Shown one piece after another: positions 51,904 through 61,168 of a DNA stretch of 64,000 bases. The position numbers and the translations under genes are program-made. The notes below the pieces were generated by a model that had not been told where the DNA came from, searched no databases, and saw only the letters and a list, made by a program, of their open reading frames with translations. Position 1 is the stretch's first letter, and the number at the start of each line of letters is the position of its first letter. Location: assembly GCF_000241465.1 (NCBI RefSeq), contig NZ_JH584235.1, forward strand, positions 1,163,256-1,227,255. The letters run 5' to 3'. Source of the DNA: Sphingomonas echinoides ATCC 14820. Lineage in GTDB: Bacteria; Pseudomonadota; Alphaproteobacteria; Sphingomonadales; Sphingomonadaceae.

Positions 51904-53061
51904 GTGGCCAACGCTCCGCTTTCCATTCGCCCGATCGACAGCAAAGCCGATCGTAAGCGCTTCGTCGACCTGCCCTTCCGCTTATACGCCAACGATCCCA
52001 ATTGGGTGCCGCCCCTGAAGGGCGAAGCGCTCGGGCTGATCACCCCCGCCAAGAATGGCTGGTTCAGCCATGCCAAGGCGCAACTGTTCCTGGCCGAGCG
52101 CGACGGCAAGGTTGTCGGCCGCATTTCCGCGCATATCGACACGCTGGCGCTGGAGATGGACCCGGCCAAGGGCTTCGGCCCCGGCTGCGGCCAGTTCGGC
52201 CTGCTCGATGCCGAGGATGGCGATATCGCAAAAGCGCTGATCGCCACTGCTGAGGAATGGCTGCGCGACCAGGGGATGACGCGCGTGCTGGGCCCGATCA
52301 GCATGTCGATCTGGGAAGAGCCCGGTCTGCTGGTCGAGGGGTTCGATCACCCGCCGACGATCATGATGGGCCATGCCAAGCCCGAATATCGCGGCTGGAT
52401 CGAGGCGGCAGGCTATACCCAGGCCAAGGAATTGCTGACCTATGAGCTTGATATCACCAAGCCGTTTTCGCCGCTGCTGCAGCGAATCATCGCCTCGGGT
52501 GAGAAAAACCCGCGCATCCGTATCCGCAACGTCGACAAGACCAAGTTCGACGAAGAAGCCGCCATCATCCTGACGATCCTGAACGATGCCTGGTCGGACA
52601 ATTGGGGTTTCGTGCCGTTAACGCCGCCCGAGATCAAGGACGTTGGCGTCAAGCTGAAGCCGATCGTATTCAACGACTTGATCCGCATCGCGGAAGTCGA
52701 CGGCAAGCCGGTCGCCTTCATGATCACACTGCCCGATCTCAACGAGGCGATCATGCCCTTGCGCGGCAATTTGCTGCCCTTCGGCTGGGCAAAGCTGCTG
52801 CTGTGGCTGCGTCGGCCGCGCGTAAAAACGATGCGCGTGCCGCTGATGGGGGTGCTGAAAGAACTGCAATCCTCGCGCCTGGCAAGTCAGCTCGCCTTCA
52901 TGATGATCGAATATATCAAGCAGGCGTCGGTCGCCAATTATGGTGCCACGCGCGGCGAGATCGGCTGGATCCTGGAAGACAATCAAGGCATGCGCTCGAT
53001 CGCCGAAGCGATCGAATGCACCATCAACAAGCGTTACTGGATCTACGGCAAGACGCTGTAG
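51904..53061 (+). CDS. GNAT-fold acyltransferase, candidate bacterial ceramide synthase
   Basis: A 385-residue protein often annotated as N-acetyltransferase or dATP pyrophosphohydrolase. The N-terminal half has RFVDLPFRLYANDPNWVPPL, FLAERDGKVVGRISAHID and CGQFGLLDAEDGDIAKALIA. The acyl-CoA-binding part follows in GQFGLL...AEEWLRDQGMTRVLGPISMS, and GHAKPEYRGWIEAAGYTQAK is family typical. Bacterial ceramide synthase of Caulobacter is described as a GNAT-fold protein of this general kind. Location near spt (8 kb) and opposite a desaturase supports the idea; other acyl transfers cannot be excluded. GTG at 51904 as start. Confidence 0.75.
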   Translation: MANAPLSIRPIDSKADRKRFVDLPFRLYANDPNWVPPLKGEALGLITPAKNGWFSHAKAQLFLAERDGKVVGRISAHIDTLALEMDPAKGFGPGCGQFGLLDAEDGDIAKALIATAEEWLRDQGMTRVLGPISMSIWEEPGLLVEGFDHPPTIMMGHAKPEYRGWIEAAGYTQAKELLTYELDITKPFSPLLQRIIASGEKNPRIRIRNVDKTKFDEEAAIILTILNDAWSDNWGFVPLTPPEIKDVGVKLKPIVFNDLIRIAEVDGKPVAFMITLPDLNEAIMPLRGNLLPFGWAKLLLWLRRPRVKTMRVPLMGVLKELQSSRLASQLAFMMIEYIKQASVANYGATRGEIGWILEDNQGMRSIAEAIECTINKRYWIYGKTL

Positions 53062-53124
53062 CGCCCGTACCTGCCGCCGGGTTGCGGTGCCGCGCAGGGT
53101 CGCGGCACCGCCCTCCCGATGTGC

Positions 53125-53379
53125 TCACTGCTTGGCAAGCGGGTCGAAACCGTCTTGGCTGATCCAGTCCTGCCGCGTCTTGCAAATTTTATGCGACAGG
53201 TGCGATCCGGTCACGGTATCGACCACGCAGTATTTCTGCGCGGTCTTTTCGCTCGGTGCACGCTGGGTCGATCCCACTGGCTGGCTTTCGGCAGCAACGG
53301 GCTTGGCATCGCGTGCCACGACGGGCGATGCGGTGACGCTCAGCAAGGCGCTCGAGGCAATCAGGAAAAGGTTGGTCAT
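53125..53379 (-). CDS. Small exported conserved protein with two cysteines
   Basis: 84 residues. MTNLFLIASSALLSVTASPVVA is a signal peptide. The mature part ends in KYCVVDTVTGSHLSHKIC then KTRQDWISQDGFDP; the Cys pair (YC and KICKT) flanking TGS recurs in many small sphingomonad exported proteins, probably as a disulfide. Function unknown. It converges on the GNAT gene and stands apart from the outer-membrane protein gene upstream. Confidence 0.75.
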   Translation of the reverse strand: MTNLFLIASSALLSVTASPVVARDAKPVAAESQPVGSTQRAPSEKTAQKYCVVDTVTGSHLSHKICKTRQDWISQDGFDPLAKQ

Positions 53380-53561
53380 GGTCGGTCCTCCGCTAGATCG
53401 GCGGGTTCCGGTGGTCGGCCCGCAACCGTGTTAGTGCATTACTCATGCCAAACACTGAAAGGGCCTATTTTCAGAGACTTATCGATATTCTTGAACCGGA
53501 AATGAATAGCAATGCCCGCCAACTTTCGGCAACTCGTCCGATTTGATGGGATGGGCCTGGG

Positions 53562-54362
53562 TCAGAAGCGCCGCGAAATCCCGACATAAAGTTCCATGTC
53601 CGGTGCCGCGCGATTGAGCCCGGCGACCGCGCCCACGTCGAATTGCAGATCCTTCCTCGCCTTCCACGCGAGTGAAGCGGATCCGAGCACTTGTGTGGTC
53701 TTTTCCTCGGGATCCTCGTCGCGTAGCACCTGACTATCCAGCGTGACGGTCAGGTGATGCGCCAACTTCACGCCGACACCGAAGACCTCCGAATACGCGA
53801 TATGGCGACCATGGCCGCTGAGATTGACGGCGGCATCCAGCTCGCTGGTGGTGACCAGATTGACGGTTTTGCTGAGATCTAAGGTTGCGGGGACGATGAC
53901 GCCCGCGCCCCAATCACCCGCCCCCACCGGCGCGCGGCCAACCGGCATGCTGAAGAAGGGCTGCACCGCAATCGAGGCCCCATTGCCGTCGGGATGCAGC
54001 AGGTTCGCCTTGAAACCCAGCGTCGCATCGCCAACCCGCCCGGCGTTTTCGACAGCCTGCGTCGCCTTGTCGCGGGTGCGGACATGGCCATAGGGCGTCC
54101 AGCCGAATTGCGCCTCGATCGTATCGGTGACGCCGACGCGCACGAACGTGTCCCCCAGCAGCACCGTATCGGTGCGCCGATCGGGCTGATTGTCCAGCGT
54201 CCAGTCGGTGATCGCGGTTTCGACCGAGACGTGCTTCGGCGCGATCGTGCATGCGGTCGTGCCCAGGCTTGGCCGGGTCGGGCAATAGCTTCGGTCCTCG
54301 GCATGTGCCACGCCCGGCACCAGCATCGCGATGGCCGCCAATCCCCCGTAGCGTAGCGTCAT
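53562..54362 (-). CDS. Outer-membrane beta-barrel protein (transporter-like, MetA-pathway type)
   Basis: A 266-residue outer-membrane protein. MTLRYGGLAAIAMLVPGVAHA is the signal peptide. Alternating strands follow (VETAITDWTLDNQ, TIEAQFGWTPYGHVRT, VGDATLGFKANLLHP, LTVTLDSQVLRDED), and the protein ends in GISRRF with the C-terminal Phe expected for barrel insertion. It resembles the transporter family linked to the phenol degradation MetA pathway; the cargo is not known. Start ATG 54362 is placed at the signal peptide. Confidence 0.8.
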   Translation of the reverse strand: MTLRYGGLAAIAMLVPGVAHAEDRSYCPTRPSLGTTACTIAPKHVSVETAITDWTLDNQPDRRTDTVLLGDTFVRVGVTDTIEAQFGWTPYGHVRTRDKATQAVENAGRVGDATLGFKANLLHPDGNGASIAVQPFFSMPVGRAPVGAGDWGAGVIVPATLDLSKTVNLVTTSELDAAVNLSGHGRHIAYSEVFGVGVKLAHHLTVTLDSQVLRDEDPEEKTTQVLGSASLAWKARKDLQFDVGAVAGLNRAAPDMELYVGISRRF

Positions 54363-54403
54363 GCAGCATCCTCCGCACGACCTCCGTGCGGGCCGTTGCG
54401 GGT

Positions 54404-55174
54404 CTAACGCAGTTCTACCCAAGTGGGTGCATGGTCGCTTGCTTTTTCACGCCCGCGATAGGCCTTGTCGACGCTGGCATCGATCAGACGGTCGGCCGCA
54501 ACCGGGCTCAGCAGCAGGTGATCGATTCGGAAACCCGCGTCGCGCTGCCACGCGCCCGCCTGATAGTCCCAGAAGGTCCACACGCCCCCACCGGGATGCC
54601 GCGTGCGCAATGCATCGGTCCAGCCCTGCGCGAGCAATGCCCGGAAGCCCGCCCGGCTTTCGGGCTGCATCAACGCATCGTCCTGCATTGCCCGCACCGA
54701 ATAGGTGTCGTCATCATTGGGAATAACGTTGTAGTCGCCCGCCAGCACGACCGGCGTTTCCTCCGCCAGCAAGTCGCGCGCGCGCGCCGCCAGCCGATCG
54801 ATCCAGCGCAGTTTATAGTCGAATTTGGGCCCTGGCTGGGGATTGCCATTGGGCAGATAGAGCGACGCAATCGTCACGCCATTCACCTCGGTTTCGAGAT
54901 AGCGGCTGTGATCGTCCTCGGTCTCGCCCGCCAGGCCGCGCTGCCGCTCGATCGGGTCCTGCCCCTTGGCGAGCACCGCCACGCCGTTCCAGCTCTTCTG
55001 CCCATGCCACACCGCGCCATATCCGGCGGCGCGGATATCGGCCTCGGGAAAGGTCTCGTCGCTGGTCTTGAGCTCCTGCAGGCACACCACATCGGGCTGC
55101 TGTTCGGCAAGATACTCCAGCAGGCGCGGCAGGCGCGCCTTGATGCCATTGATATTGTAGGTAACGATCTTCAC
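54404..55174 (-). CDS. xth: Exodeoxyribonuclease III
   Basis: AP endonuclease and 3-5 exonuclease of base-excision repair. MKIVTYNINGIKARLPRLLE opens the DNase I-like fold; VVCLQELKTSDETFP carries the catalytic Glu, SLYLPNGNPQPGPK, LAGDYNVIPND and DHLLLSPVAADR (His/Asp) complete the active site, and ASDHAPTW is the terminal catalytic His motif. 256 residues. erpA is the adjacent upstream gene on the same strand (30 bases). Confidence 0.96.
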   Translation of the reverse strand: MKIVTYNINGIKARLPRLLEYLAEQQPDVVCLQELKTSDETFPEADIRAAGYGAVWHGQKSWNGVAVLAKGQDPIERQRGLAGETEDDHSRYLETEVNGVTIASLYLPNGNPQPGPKFDYKLRWIDRLAARARDLLAEETPVVLAGDYNVIPNDDDTYSVRAMQDDALMQPESRAGFRALLAQGWTDALRTRHPGGGVWTFWDYQAGAWQRDAGFRIDHLLLSPVAADRLIDASVDKAYRGREKASDHAPTWVELR

Positions 55175-55204
55175 GCAGCAGCGCCCCTTTGTCCGGGGCG
55201 GACG

Positions 55205-55546
55205 TTACACCGAGAAGCTGGAACCGCAACCGCAACCCGACGCGGCATTGGGGTTGGTCACCTTGAAAGCAGCACCGCCGAGTTCCTCGACATAGTCCAC
55301 CGCCGATCCGCGCACGAGATCAAGGCTGATCGAATCGACCACCAGCCGGACGCCGTCCTGCTCGGCAATCGCATCATCGGCGTCGACCGATTCGGCAAAA
55401 CCGAATTTATACTGGAAGCCCGAGCATCCGCCGCCATCAACCGACAGGCGCAAAATGGCGGGCTTGCCCTGTTTCGCCGCAATCGTCGCAACGCGTGCGG
55501 CGGCGGACGGGGTCAAGATGATGTCGGGGGCGAGGATAGCATCCAT
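55205..55546 (-). CDS. erpA: Iron-sulfur cluster insertion protein ErpA
   Basis: A-type carrier that delivers [4Fe-4S]/[2Fe-2S] clusters to apoproteins. 113 residues. ILRLSVDGGGCSGFQYKFG holds the first Cys, and PNAASGCGCGSSFSV the last two, the ErpA signature. The start at 55546 (MDAILAPD) is preferred over the codon pair just upstream. It is grouped with xth and the M23 gene on the minus strand and may mature CysI, CysH and QueE of this window, which all need Fe-S clusters. Confidence 0.94.
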   Translation of the reverse strand: MDAILAPDIILTPSAAARVATIAAKQGKPAILRLSVDGGGCSGFQYKFGFAESVDADDAIAEQDGVRLVVDSISLDLVRGSAVDYVEELGGAAFKVTNPNAASGCGCGSSFSV

Positions 55547-55608
55547 GCGCAAGAGATAGGCGCTCGTGCCGGGATCGGCAACCGCGCGCCGCCCAACGTT
55601 TTGCGCGA

Positions 55609-56802
55609 TCAGTCCGCCGCAGCCGGGCCGCCCACCGCCACCGGGATCGTGTGGATCGAGCGATCCTGCGCCGCGAGCAGATAATCGGCGGTTTGCAGGA
55701 ACGGCACCGGGTTCACCGCATGGCCATCGATCCGCACTTCATAATGCAGATGCGGCCCGGTCGAACGCCCGGTCGAGCCCATCAACGCGATCAACTGCCC
55801 ACGATGCACGCGCGTGCCTGCCTCGACCAGGATCTTGGACAGATGGCCGTAGCGGGTCTGGATCCCCTTGCCATGGTCGAGTTCGACGAGATTGCCATAG
55901 CCGCCCGAACGCTCGGCGCGATCGACCATACCATCGGCAGTCGCGTAGACCGGCGTGCCGACCGGACCTGGGATATCGACACCGGCATGCATTGCGGCGG
56001 TCCCGCGGAACGGATCGGACCGGATGCCGTAATTGCTGGTGAACGCCAGATGCTCGACCGGCTGCGCCGACGGGATCGCGATGACGCCATGCTCCAGCGT
56101 ATCCAGCTTCTTCCAGGTCATGAACAGCGAGCGGAACTGGGTGTCGGCGCGCAAATCGGCCTCTGCCGCTGCGCTATCGGCCGCTTCGAACGGGCCGCCC
56201 ATGGCGGGCTGGCGCGGCATCAGGCGTTCCGGTGCCAGACCAAGGCTGCGGACATGCGCGACGGCGCGGACAAAACGCTGCTCGGCAACACGCTGCGCGC
56301 GCGCGGCGACCGCAACTTGCTGCTGCTCGACCTTCTTGAGCGGTGCGACCACATCAGCGGCCAAAGCGTCGGCCTTGGGATCGATCGTCGGCGTCGGCTG
56401 CGACAGCGCGGCGACGTCCCCCTTGCCGGAAACGACCGCAACCAGCAGCGCCTGGCGCTGTTCGACGCGCTTGGCGTGTGCCTGCGCGGCGGCTTTGATC
56501 GAGGCAACATCGGCCTGCATCTTGCGAACGCGGACCTGCATCTGGGCGACCTTGGCTTCGGGCGACAGCGGTGCACCGACGATGCCCGTCATCGCGACCG
56601 CGCCAACGGCGGCCTGCGCCACGCCATAGGCGGAGAAGCACAGCGTAACGCCGGCAACGCCCGCCATCGTGGCCTGCGCACGCGCGCCGAGGCTGAAGCG
56701 CTTCAGGTCGCGCCCATCATGAAAGATAAAGTCGCGGGTCTTGAAATAGGCCTTGAGGCGCGACACCAGCCGCACGCCAGACGCAATCGAAATTGAGTTC
56801 AT
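55609..56802 (-). CDS. M23 family metallopeptidase with coiled coil
   Basis: A 397-residue membrane-anchored LytM-type protein. After a short cytoplasmic N-terminus (MNSISIASGVRLVSRLKAYF) a TM helix lies at about residues 48-75. A coiled-coil region covers about 85-200 (QMQVRVRKMQADVASIKAAA). The M23 domain has HAGVDIPGPVGTPVYATADG (zinc His/Asp) and GRSTGPHLHYEVRIDGHAVN (HxH). Zinc ligands are complete, so it should be an active cell-wall endopeptidase, not an EnvC/NlpD-like activator. The ATG at 56802 is chosen since the frame upstream is not protein-like. Confidence 0.88.
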   Translation of the reverse strand: MNSISIASGVRLVSRLKAYFKTRDFIFHDGRDLKRFSLGARAQATMAGVAGVTLCFSAYGVAQAAVGAVAMTGIVGAPLSPEAKVAQMQVRVRKMQADVASIKAAAQAHAKRVEQRQALLVAVVSGKGDVAALSQPTPTIDPKADALAADVVAPLKKVEQQQVAVAARAQRVAEQRFVRAVAHVRSLGLAPERLMPRQPAMGGPFEAADSAAAEADLRADTQFRSLFMTWKKLDTLEHGVIAIPSAQPVEHLAFTSNYGIRSDPFRGTAAMHAGVDIPGPVGTPVYATADGMVDRAERSGGYGNLVELDHGKGIQTRYGHLSKILVEAGTRVHRGQLIALMGSTGRSTGPHLHYEVRIDGHAVNPVPFLQTADYLLAAQDRSIHTIPVAVGGPAAAD

Positions 56803-57025
56803 GTGACCCCGGCGACCTATTTTTATGCGAATGCCGGAAAACGCCAGCGCCCGCCCCTCTATCGCCCGCATACAGCCCCCCTGCATCCGGACGGCCAGTG
56901 TGTGACGGAGTTTGTGACACTCGGGCAAGGCCTTCCGCGACAGGTCACGTTGAAGCGGCTGATCGTTGCGCCGAGTCGTTGGGCAAATCGTTAAGGCTAT
57001 CCGTAAAGCCCGCGAATCGAATCGG

Positions 57026-57496
57026 TCACCCGAGCGCGCGAACCGCCTCGAGCACGTCTACGACATGCCCGGGCACCTTCACCTTGCGCCAATCGCGCAC
57101 CAGAATGCCCGCCGCATCGAACAGGAAGGTCGAGCGATCGATGCCCATATAGGTCTTGCCGTACAGCTTCTTTTCGACCCACACGCCGAACGCCTGCATC
57201 GCCGCATCGGTATCGTCGGTGGCAAGCGGCACCGTCAGATCATATTTGTCGATGAACTTCTGGTGCTTGGCCGGCGTGTCGCGCGAAACGCCGAGAACGG
57301 CGGCTCCCAGCGCCTGGAACTCCGCATAATGGCTGCTGAAATCCTGCGCTTCGCGCGTGCAGCCCGAGGTGTCGTCCTTGGGGTAAAAATACAGGACGAA
57401 AATCTTTCCGACATAGTCGCGCAGGTTGAGGCGATCTCCGGTCGGGGTGGCAAGGTCAATTGCGGGAAGCGCCCCGCCTTCTTCGATGATCGTCAC
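57026..57496 (-). CDS. bcp: Peroxiredoxin Bcp, without the usual second cysteine
   Basis: A 156-residue thiol peroxidase of the BCP/PrxQ class that reduces organic peroxides. FVLYFYPKDDTSGCTREAQDF carries the peroxidatic Cys; the second cysteine of most enteric BCPs (CTxxxC, five residues later) is absent (CTREAQ), so this is a 1-Cys form recycled by an outside thiol. GVSRDTPAKHQKFIDKYDL and RSTFLFDAAGILVRDWRKV are typical. It overlaps the glnE stop (ATGA). Confidence 0.92.
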   Translation of the reverse strand: MTIIEEGGALPAIDLATPTGDRLNLRDYVGKIFVLYFYPKDDTSGCTREAQDFSSHYAEFQALGAAVLGVSRDTPAKHQKFIDKYDLTVPLATDDTDAAMQAFGVWVEKKLYGKTYMGIDRSTFLFDAAGILVRDWRKVKVPGHVVDVLEAVRALG

Positions 57497-60162
57497 GGTC
57501 GCGCACCCTCCACATCCGCCAGCCAGGTTGCAACCTCCTGCCGAGTCCGATCGAGCGATGCAAGAACGTCGGCCCAGTCCGCCAGCCCCAGCGCCCGCGC
57601 GACCAGAGTCTGTGTCGCTGGCCGCGGCGGCTGGGCATCGGGCGCAACCAGCCGCAACGTGACCAGCAGCCGCGTCAGGAAATCCTGCGCGGCGAGCATT
57701 TCAGGCGGGGCCCGTCCTGCAGCGACCAACGCCGCGATCGCGCTGCGCAAATTGGGATCGAGGCCAAGGCCGCTCTCAAGTTGCACCATATGGACGGCGA
57801 ATTCGAGGTCGACCAAACCGCCCGGCAGCAGCTTTGCATCAAGCGGCCCGAGCGGCGGCTTATGCGCCGCCATTTCGGCGCGCATCGCGATCGCATCGGC
57901 CACGACGTTGCGCACCGGACGATCGCCGCGCAGCACGTCGCCGATCACCGTGTCGACGGCGGCGCGCGCAGCGGGCGATCCGAACACCGGCCGTGCCCGG
58001 GCCAGCGCCATATGCTCCCACGTCCACGCGCTTTCGCGCTGATAGCGTGCAAAACCTTCCAACGAGACGCTGAGCGGACCCTGCGTGCCCGATGGCCGCA
58101 AGCGGGTGTCGATCTCATACAGTGGTCCCGAAGCAGTCGGCACCGAGAGCGCGGCGCTGATACGCTGCGCCAGCCGGTTGTAATAGAGCACCGCCCCGAG
58201 CGGCTTGGGTCCGTCGGATTCGGCCAGATGATCGCCGGTGAAGAGATAGATGAGGTCAAGGTCAGAGGCATGGGTCAGTGCGCCCCCGCCCATCCGCCCA
58301 AGCGCCAGAATGATCAGCTCGCTGCCGGGCACGGTACCATGGCTGCCCGAAAACTCGGTGATCGTCGCCTCGGCCAGCACCTCGATCGCCGCCTCCGCCA
58401 CACGCGCATAGCCCGCCGAAACCACGAGTGGATCCGACGCACCCGACACGATTTGCGTGCCCAGGGCGAAGCGCTTCTCGCCGACGACGCGTCGCACATG
58501 ATCGAGCCGTGCCTGATAATCCGCCCCCGCCGCCATTTCGCGAGCGAGCGTCGCCGTATCGGCCACCGGATCGAGTGCGGTTGCGTCGATCAGTCCGTCG
58601 AACAGTTCCGGCCGCCGTGCCAATTCTTCGGCCAGCGTCTCGGCATGGCTGAGAATCAACCCCAGCAACCGCGCCAGTGCAGGCCGCGCCTCCAGCAGGC
58701 GGAAGAAATTGACCGCGCTCGACAGCCGCGCCAGCATCCTGTCCAGCCGAACGATCGCGCCTTGCGGGTCGGGTGCCTTGCCCAGCGCGGCAACCAGGCC
58801 GGGCAAAACCGCCTCGAGCGCCGACCGCGCCGCCGGGCTGCGCAAAGCCGGATAGGTGCCGCTCCGCCACTGCTCGATGCGTTGCGTTGCCACGTCCGCA
58901 TCGCCAAAACCGGCCAGGCTTAGCTGGGACGCAAGATGGTCGCGGTCGAAAGACAGCGAATCGCTGTCTTCCGGGTCCAGCGCATCATAGCTTGCCGCCG
59001 TCGCCCGGACATGTGGCCGCAACAGCTCCAGCACCGCGTCGGCATTTTCCAATCCGTGCAGCTTCGCAACACCGTCGAGCGCGTCGCCCGTCGGCAGATG
59101 GTGCGTCTGCCGATCATCGACCATTTGCACGCGGTGCTCGATCGTCCGGAACAGTGTGTAGGCGCGCACCAGCGCCGCTGCTTCTTCCGCATCAACCCAG
59201 CCTGCCGTCGCCAGCGCCTCCAACGCATCCCGCGTGGCCGGTACGCGCAGCGCGGGGTCGCGCCCGCCATGGATCAACTGGTGAATTTGCGCGAAAAATT
59301 CGACCTCGCGAATACCGCCACGGCCGCGTTTCAGGTCAAATCCCGGGCCGAACGCTTGCCCCCGCGCGTGATGATCGCGGATTCGGCGCGAGATGCCGCG
59401 AATTTCGCCGATCGCCCCAAAATCGAGCGCGCGCCGCCACACGAACGGCTTCACCGCTTCGAGAAAGCGCGTGCCGAGTGCGATATCGCCAGCCGCAGCA
59501 CGGGCGCGGATGAACGCCGCGCGTTCCCACGGCAGCGCGAGAGATTCATAATATGACAGCGCCGCATCGACCGACAAGGCGATCGGCGTCACCTCGGGCG
59601 ACGGGCGCAAGCGCAAATCGACGCGCAGGACGTAGCCATCGCCATCGCGCGCCTGCAGGATTTCCACCACGCGCTTGCCGATGCGAACGGCCGCTTCTTC
59701 CGGTGCTTCGCGCGGGCGGCACGGGAGGGTAACGGGGTCGAACAGGAAGATCGGGTCGATGTCCGACGAATAGTTGAGCTCGCGGCTGCCCTGCTTGCCC
59801 AGCGCGATCGCCACAAAACCTTGCGGGGCGGCATCGGGGGTCCGTTCCGCGATGGCGGTGACAATTGCGGCATCGAGCGCGCGATCGGCGAAATCGGACA
59901 GGGCATGCGTCACTGCCGTTAGATCGTCCAGTCCGGCCAGATCGCCAATCGCAACCCGAAGCGCCAGCCGCCGCCGCTCGAGCCTGAGGCGTCGCGGCAT
60001 CGCCATATCCGTCAGATCGCGCGCCAGCGTCTCAAGCGCCGGGAGCGCTCCCTTTTCCAAGATCGCAGCCATCTCGGGCTCGCGCTGCAACACGACACTC
60101 AGGAACGGCGACCATCGGCGCGCACGCGTCACGGCATCGATGATAGGCGAGTCGAAAACCAT
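57493..60162 (-). CDS. glnE: Bifunctional glutamine-synthetase adenylyltransferase/deadenylase
   Basis: Adenylylates and deadenylylates glutamine synthetase in response to PII. 889 residues (E. coli 946). It has two nucleotidyltransferase domains: N-terminal ALGKQGSRELNYSSDIDPIF with SDID, and C-terminal LGRMGGGALTHASDLDLIYL with SDLD. RGGIREVEFFAQIHQLIHGG lies in the linker region. The ATG at 60162 is chosen because AGGAAAG precedes it and the family N-terminus aligns there. bcp begins 4 bases inside its end. The region upstream holds a small divergent gene. Confidence 0.93.
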   Translation of the reverse strand: MVFDSPIIDAVTRARRWSPFLSVVLQREPEMAAILEKGALPALETLARDLTDMAMPRRLRLERRRLALRVAIGDLAGLDDLTAVTHALSDFADRALDAAIVTAIAERTPDAAPQGFVAIALGKQGSRELNYSSDIDPIFLFDPVTLPCRPREAPEEAAVRIGKRVVEILQARDGDGYVLRVDLRLRPSPEVTPIALSVDAALSYYESLALPWERAAFIRARAAAGDIALGTRFLEAVKPFVWRRALDFGAIGEIRGISRRIRDHHARGQAFGPGFDLKRGRGGIREVEFFAQIHQLIHGGRDPALRVPATRDALEALATAGWVDAEEAAALVRAYTLFRTIEHRVQMVDDRQTHHLPTGDALDGVAKLHGLENADAVLELLRPHVRATAASYDALDPEDSDSLSFDRDHLASQLSLAGFGDADVATQRIEQWRSGTYPALRSPAARSALEAVLPGLVAALGKAPDPQGAIVRLDRMLARLSSAVNFFRLLEARPALARLLGLILSHAETLAEELARRPELFDGLIDATALDPVADTATLAREMAAGADYQARLDHVRRVVGEKRFALGTQIVSGASDPLVVSAGYARVAEAAIEVLAEATITEFSGSHGTVPGSELIILALGRMGGGALTHASDLDLIYLFTGDHLAESDGPKPLGAVLYYNRLAQRISAALSVPTASGPLYEIDTRLRPSGTQGPLSVSLEGFARYQRESAWTWEHMALARARPVFGSPAARAAVDTVIGDVLRGDRPVRNVVADAIAMRAEMAAHKPPLGPLDAKLLPGGLVDLEFAVHMVQLESGLGLDPNLRSAIAALVAAGRAPPEMLAAQDFLTRLLVTLRLVAPDAQPPRPATQTLVARALGLADWADVLASLDRTRQEVATWLADVEGARP

Positions 60163-60244
60163 ATCTTTCCTGTATCGCCATGATTTCAGGCCGATATGGC
60201 ACAATAGACAAGCAACAAAAGGGGGCATCATCCGTTATTGACTT

Positions 60245-60439
60245 ATGTCAATGTTCGATAGCCCTTATCAGCAGCAGCAGCAGAGTGATCGGCTCTATGT
60301 GGTCGCTGCTCCGTCACGCTCAGACGTGTTGAGGGTCACGCTTCATGCTGCCTACGCCACGCCGGACGCAGATGCGGGCTTCTCGGACCTGCTGCAGGCG
60401 CTCGACCGCGTTTCGATCGCACCGAAAATCGTGAAATAG
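60245..60439 (+). CDS. Small protein of unknown function
   Basis: 64 residues: MSMFDSPYQQQQQSDRLYVV, then APSRSDVLRVTLHAAYATP and DAGFSDLLQALDRVSIAPKI. A Gln run at residues 9-13 and a C-terminal helix are visible; no family recognised. ATG at 60245, with GGGGGC upstream. It lies between divergent glnE and convergent ecfG, ending seven bases before the ecfG stop. Confidence 0.55.
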   Translation: MSMFDSPYQQQQQSDRLYVVAAPSRSDVLRVTLHAAYATPDADAGFSDLLQALDRVSIAPKIVK

Positions 60440-60445
60440 TGGTTC

Positions 60446-61090
60446 TCAGCCGCGATCGCGGCTGAGTTCGTCCACTTCCCCCATGATGGTATCCAGCGCG
60501 GTCATGCCCGGCTCGTTGGTATGCGTGCGACGCGACGCCAGCGTATTGTCGCTCATCACCGCCTCCAATGCGACGCGCCCGCGTGCGACACGGCTCTTGA
60601 TCGTACCGACGGCAACACCGCAAATCTCTGCGGCCTCCTCATAAGCAAAGCCGCCGGCACCCACCAAGATCAGCGCTTCGCGCTGTGGCTGCGGCAAATG
60701 CAGCAAGGCACGCTGCATATCGCCCAGTTCGACGTGCTTATCCTGGCTGGCTGGCGCGGCAAGGATACGATCCGCCACCAGATCGTCCCACTCGCCTTTG
60801 AAACGCGCGCGACGCATCTGGCTGAGATAGAGGTTGCGCAGGATGATGAAGGTCCATGCCCGCATGTTGGTCCCGGCCTGGAAGCGCAACCGCGCCGCCC
60901 ACGCCTTCATTAGCGTTTCCTGCACGAGATCGTCGGCAAGGTCGCGATTTCCCGAAAGCGAGCGCCCAAAGGCGCGCAAATGCGGAATGACCTGGGCCAA
61001 TTGCGTCTTGAACTCGGCGTCGGAAAGCGAAACGTGCTCGACGACCTCGGGCACGGTTTCGTCTTCGTCCTGGTCGATCGCGTCGGTCAT
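60446..61090 (-). CDS. ecfG: General stress ECF sigma factor EcfG
   Basis: Sigma factor of the alphaproteobacterial general stress response (ECF15), held inactive by NepR and released by phosphorylated PhyR. 214 residues. Region 2 shows SLSGNRDLADDLVQETLMKA and WTFIILRNLYLSQMRR; region 4 shows LILVGAGGFAYEEAAEICG then VAVGTIKSRVARGRVALE. Start at 61090 (MTDAIDQDEDETVP). It lies 79 bases downstream of a small membrane protein gene and may be cotranscribed from the GGAAC promoter at 61352-61377. Confidence 0.94.
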   Translation of the reverse strand: MTDAIDQDEDETVPEVVEHVSLSDAEFKTQLAQVIPHLRAFGRSLSGNRDLADDLVQETLMKAWAARLRFQAGTNMRAWTFIILRNLYLSQMRRARFKGEWDDLVADRILAAPASQDKHVELGDMQRALLHLPQPQREALILVGAGGFAYEEAAEICGVAVGTIKSRVARGRVALEAVMSDNTLASRRTHTNEPGMTALDTIMGEVDELSRDRG

Positions 61091-61168
61091 GAAATATAGT
61101 CTCGCGTAGCGGAACACAGATGGGCCCGACAGACAGCGAAGTCCATCACGCCAGCGGCATCGAAAAAT

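Noticed and set aside
53380..53561. RNA or small gene in the AT-richer gap before the outer-membrane gene
   Set aside because: No stable hairpin, no tRNA-like fold and no protein-like frame.
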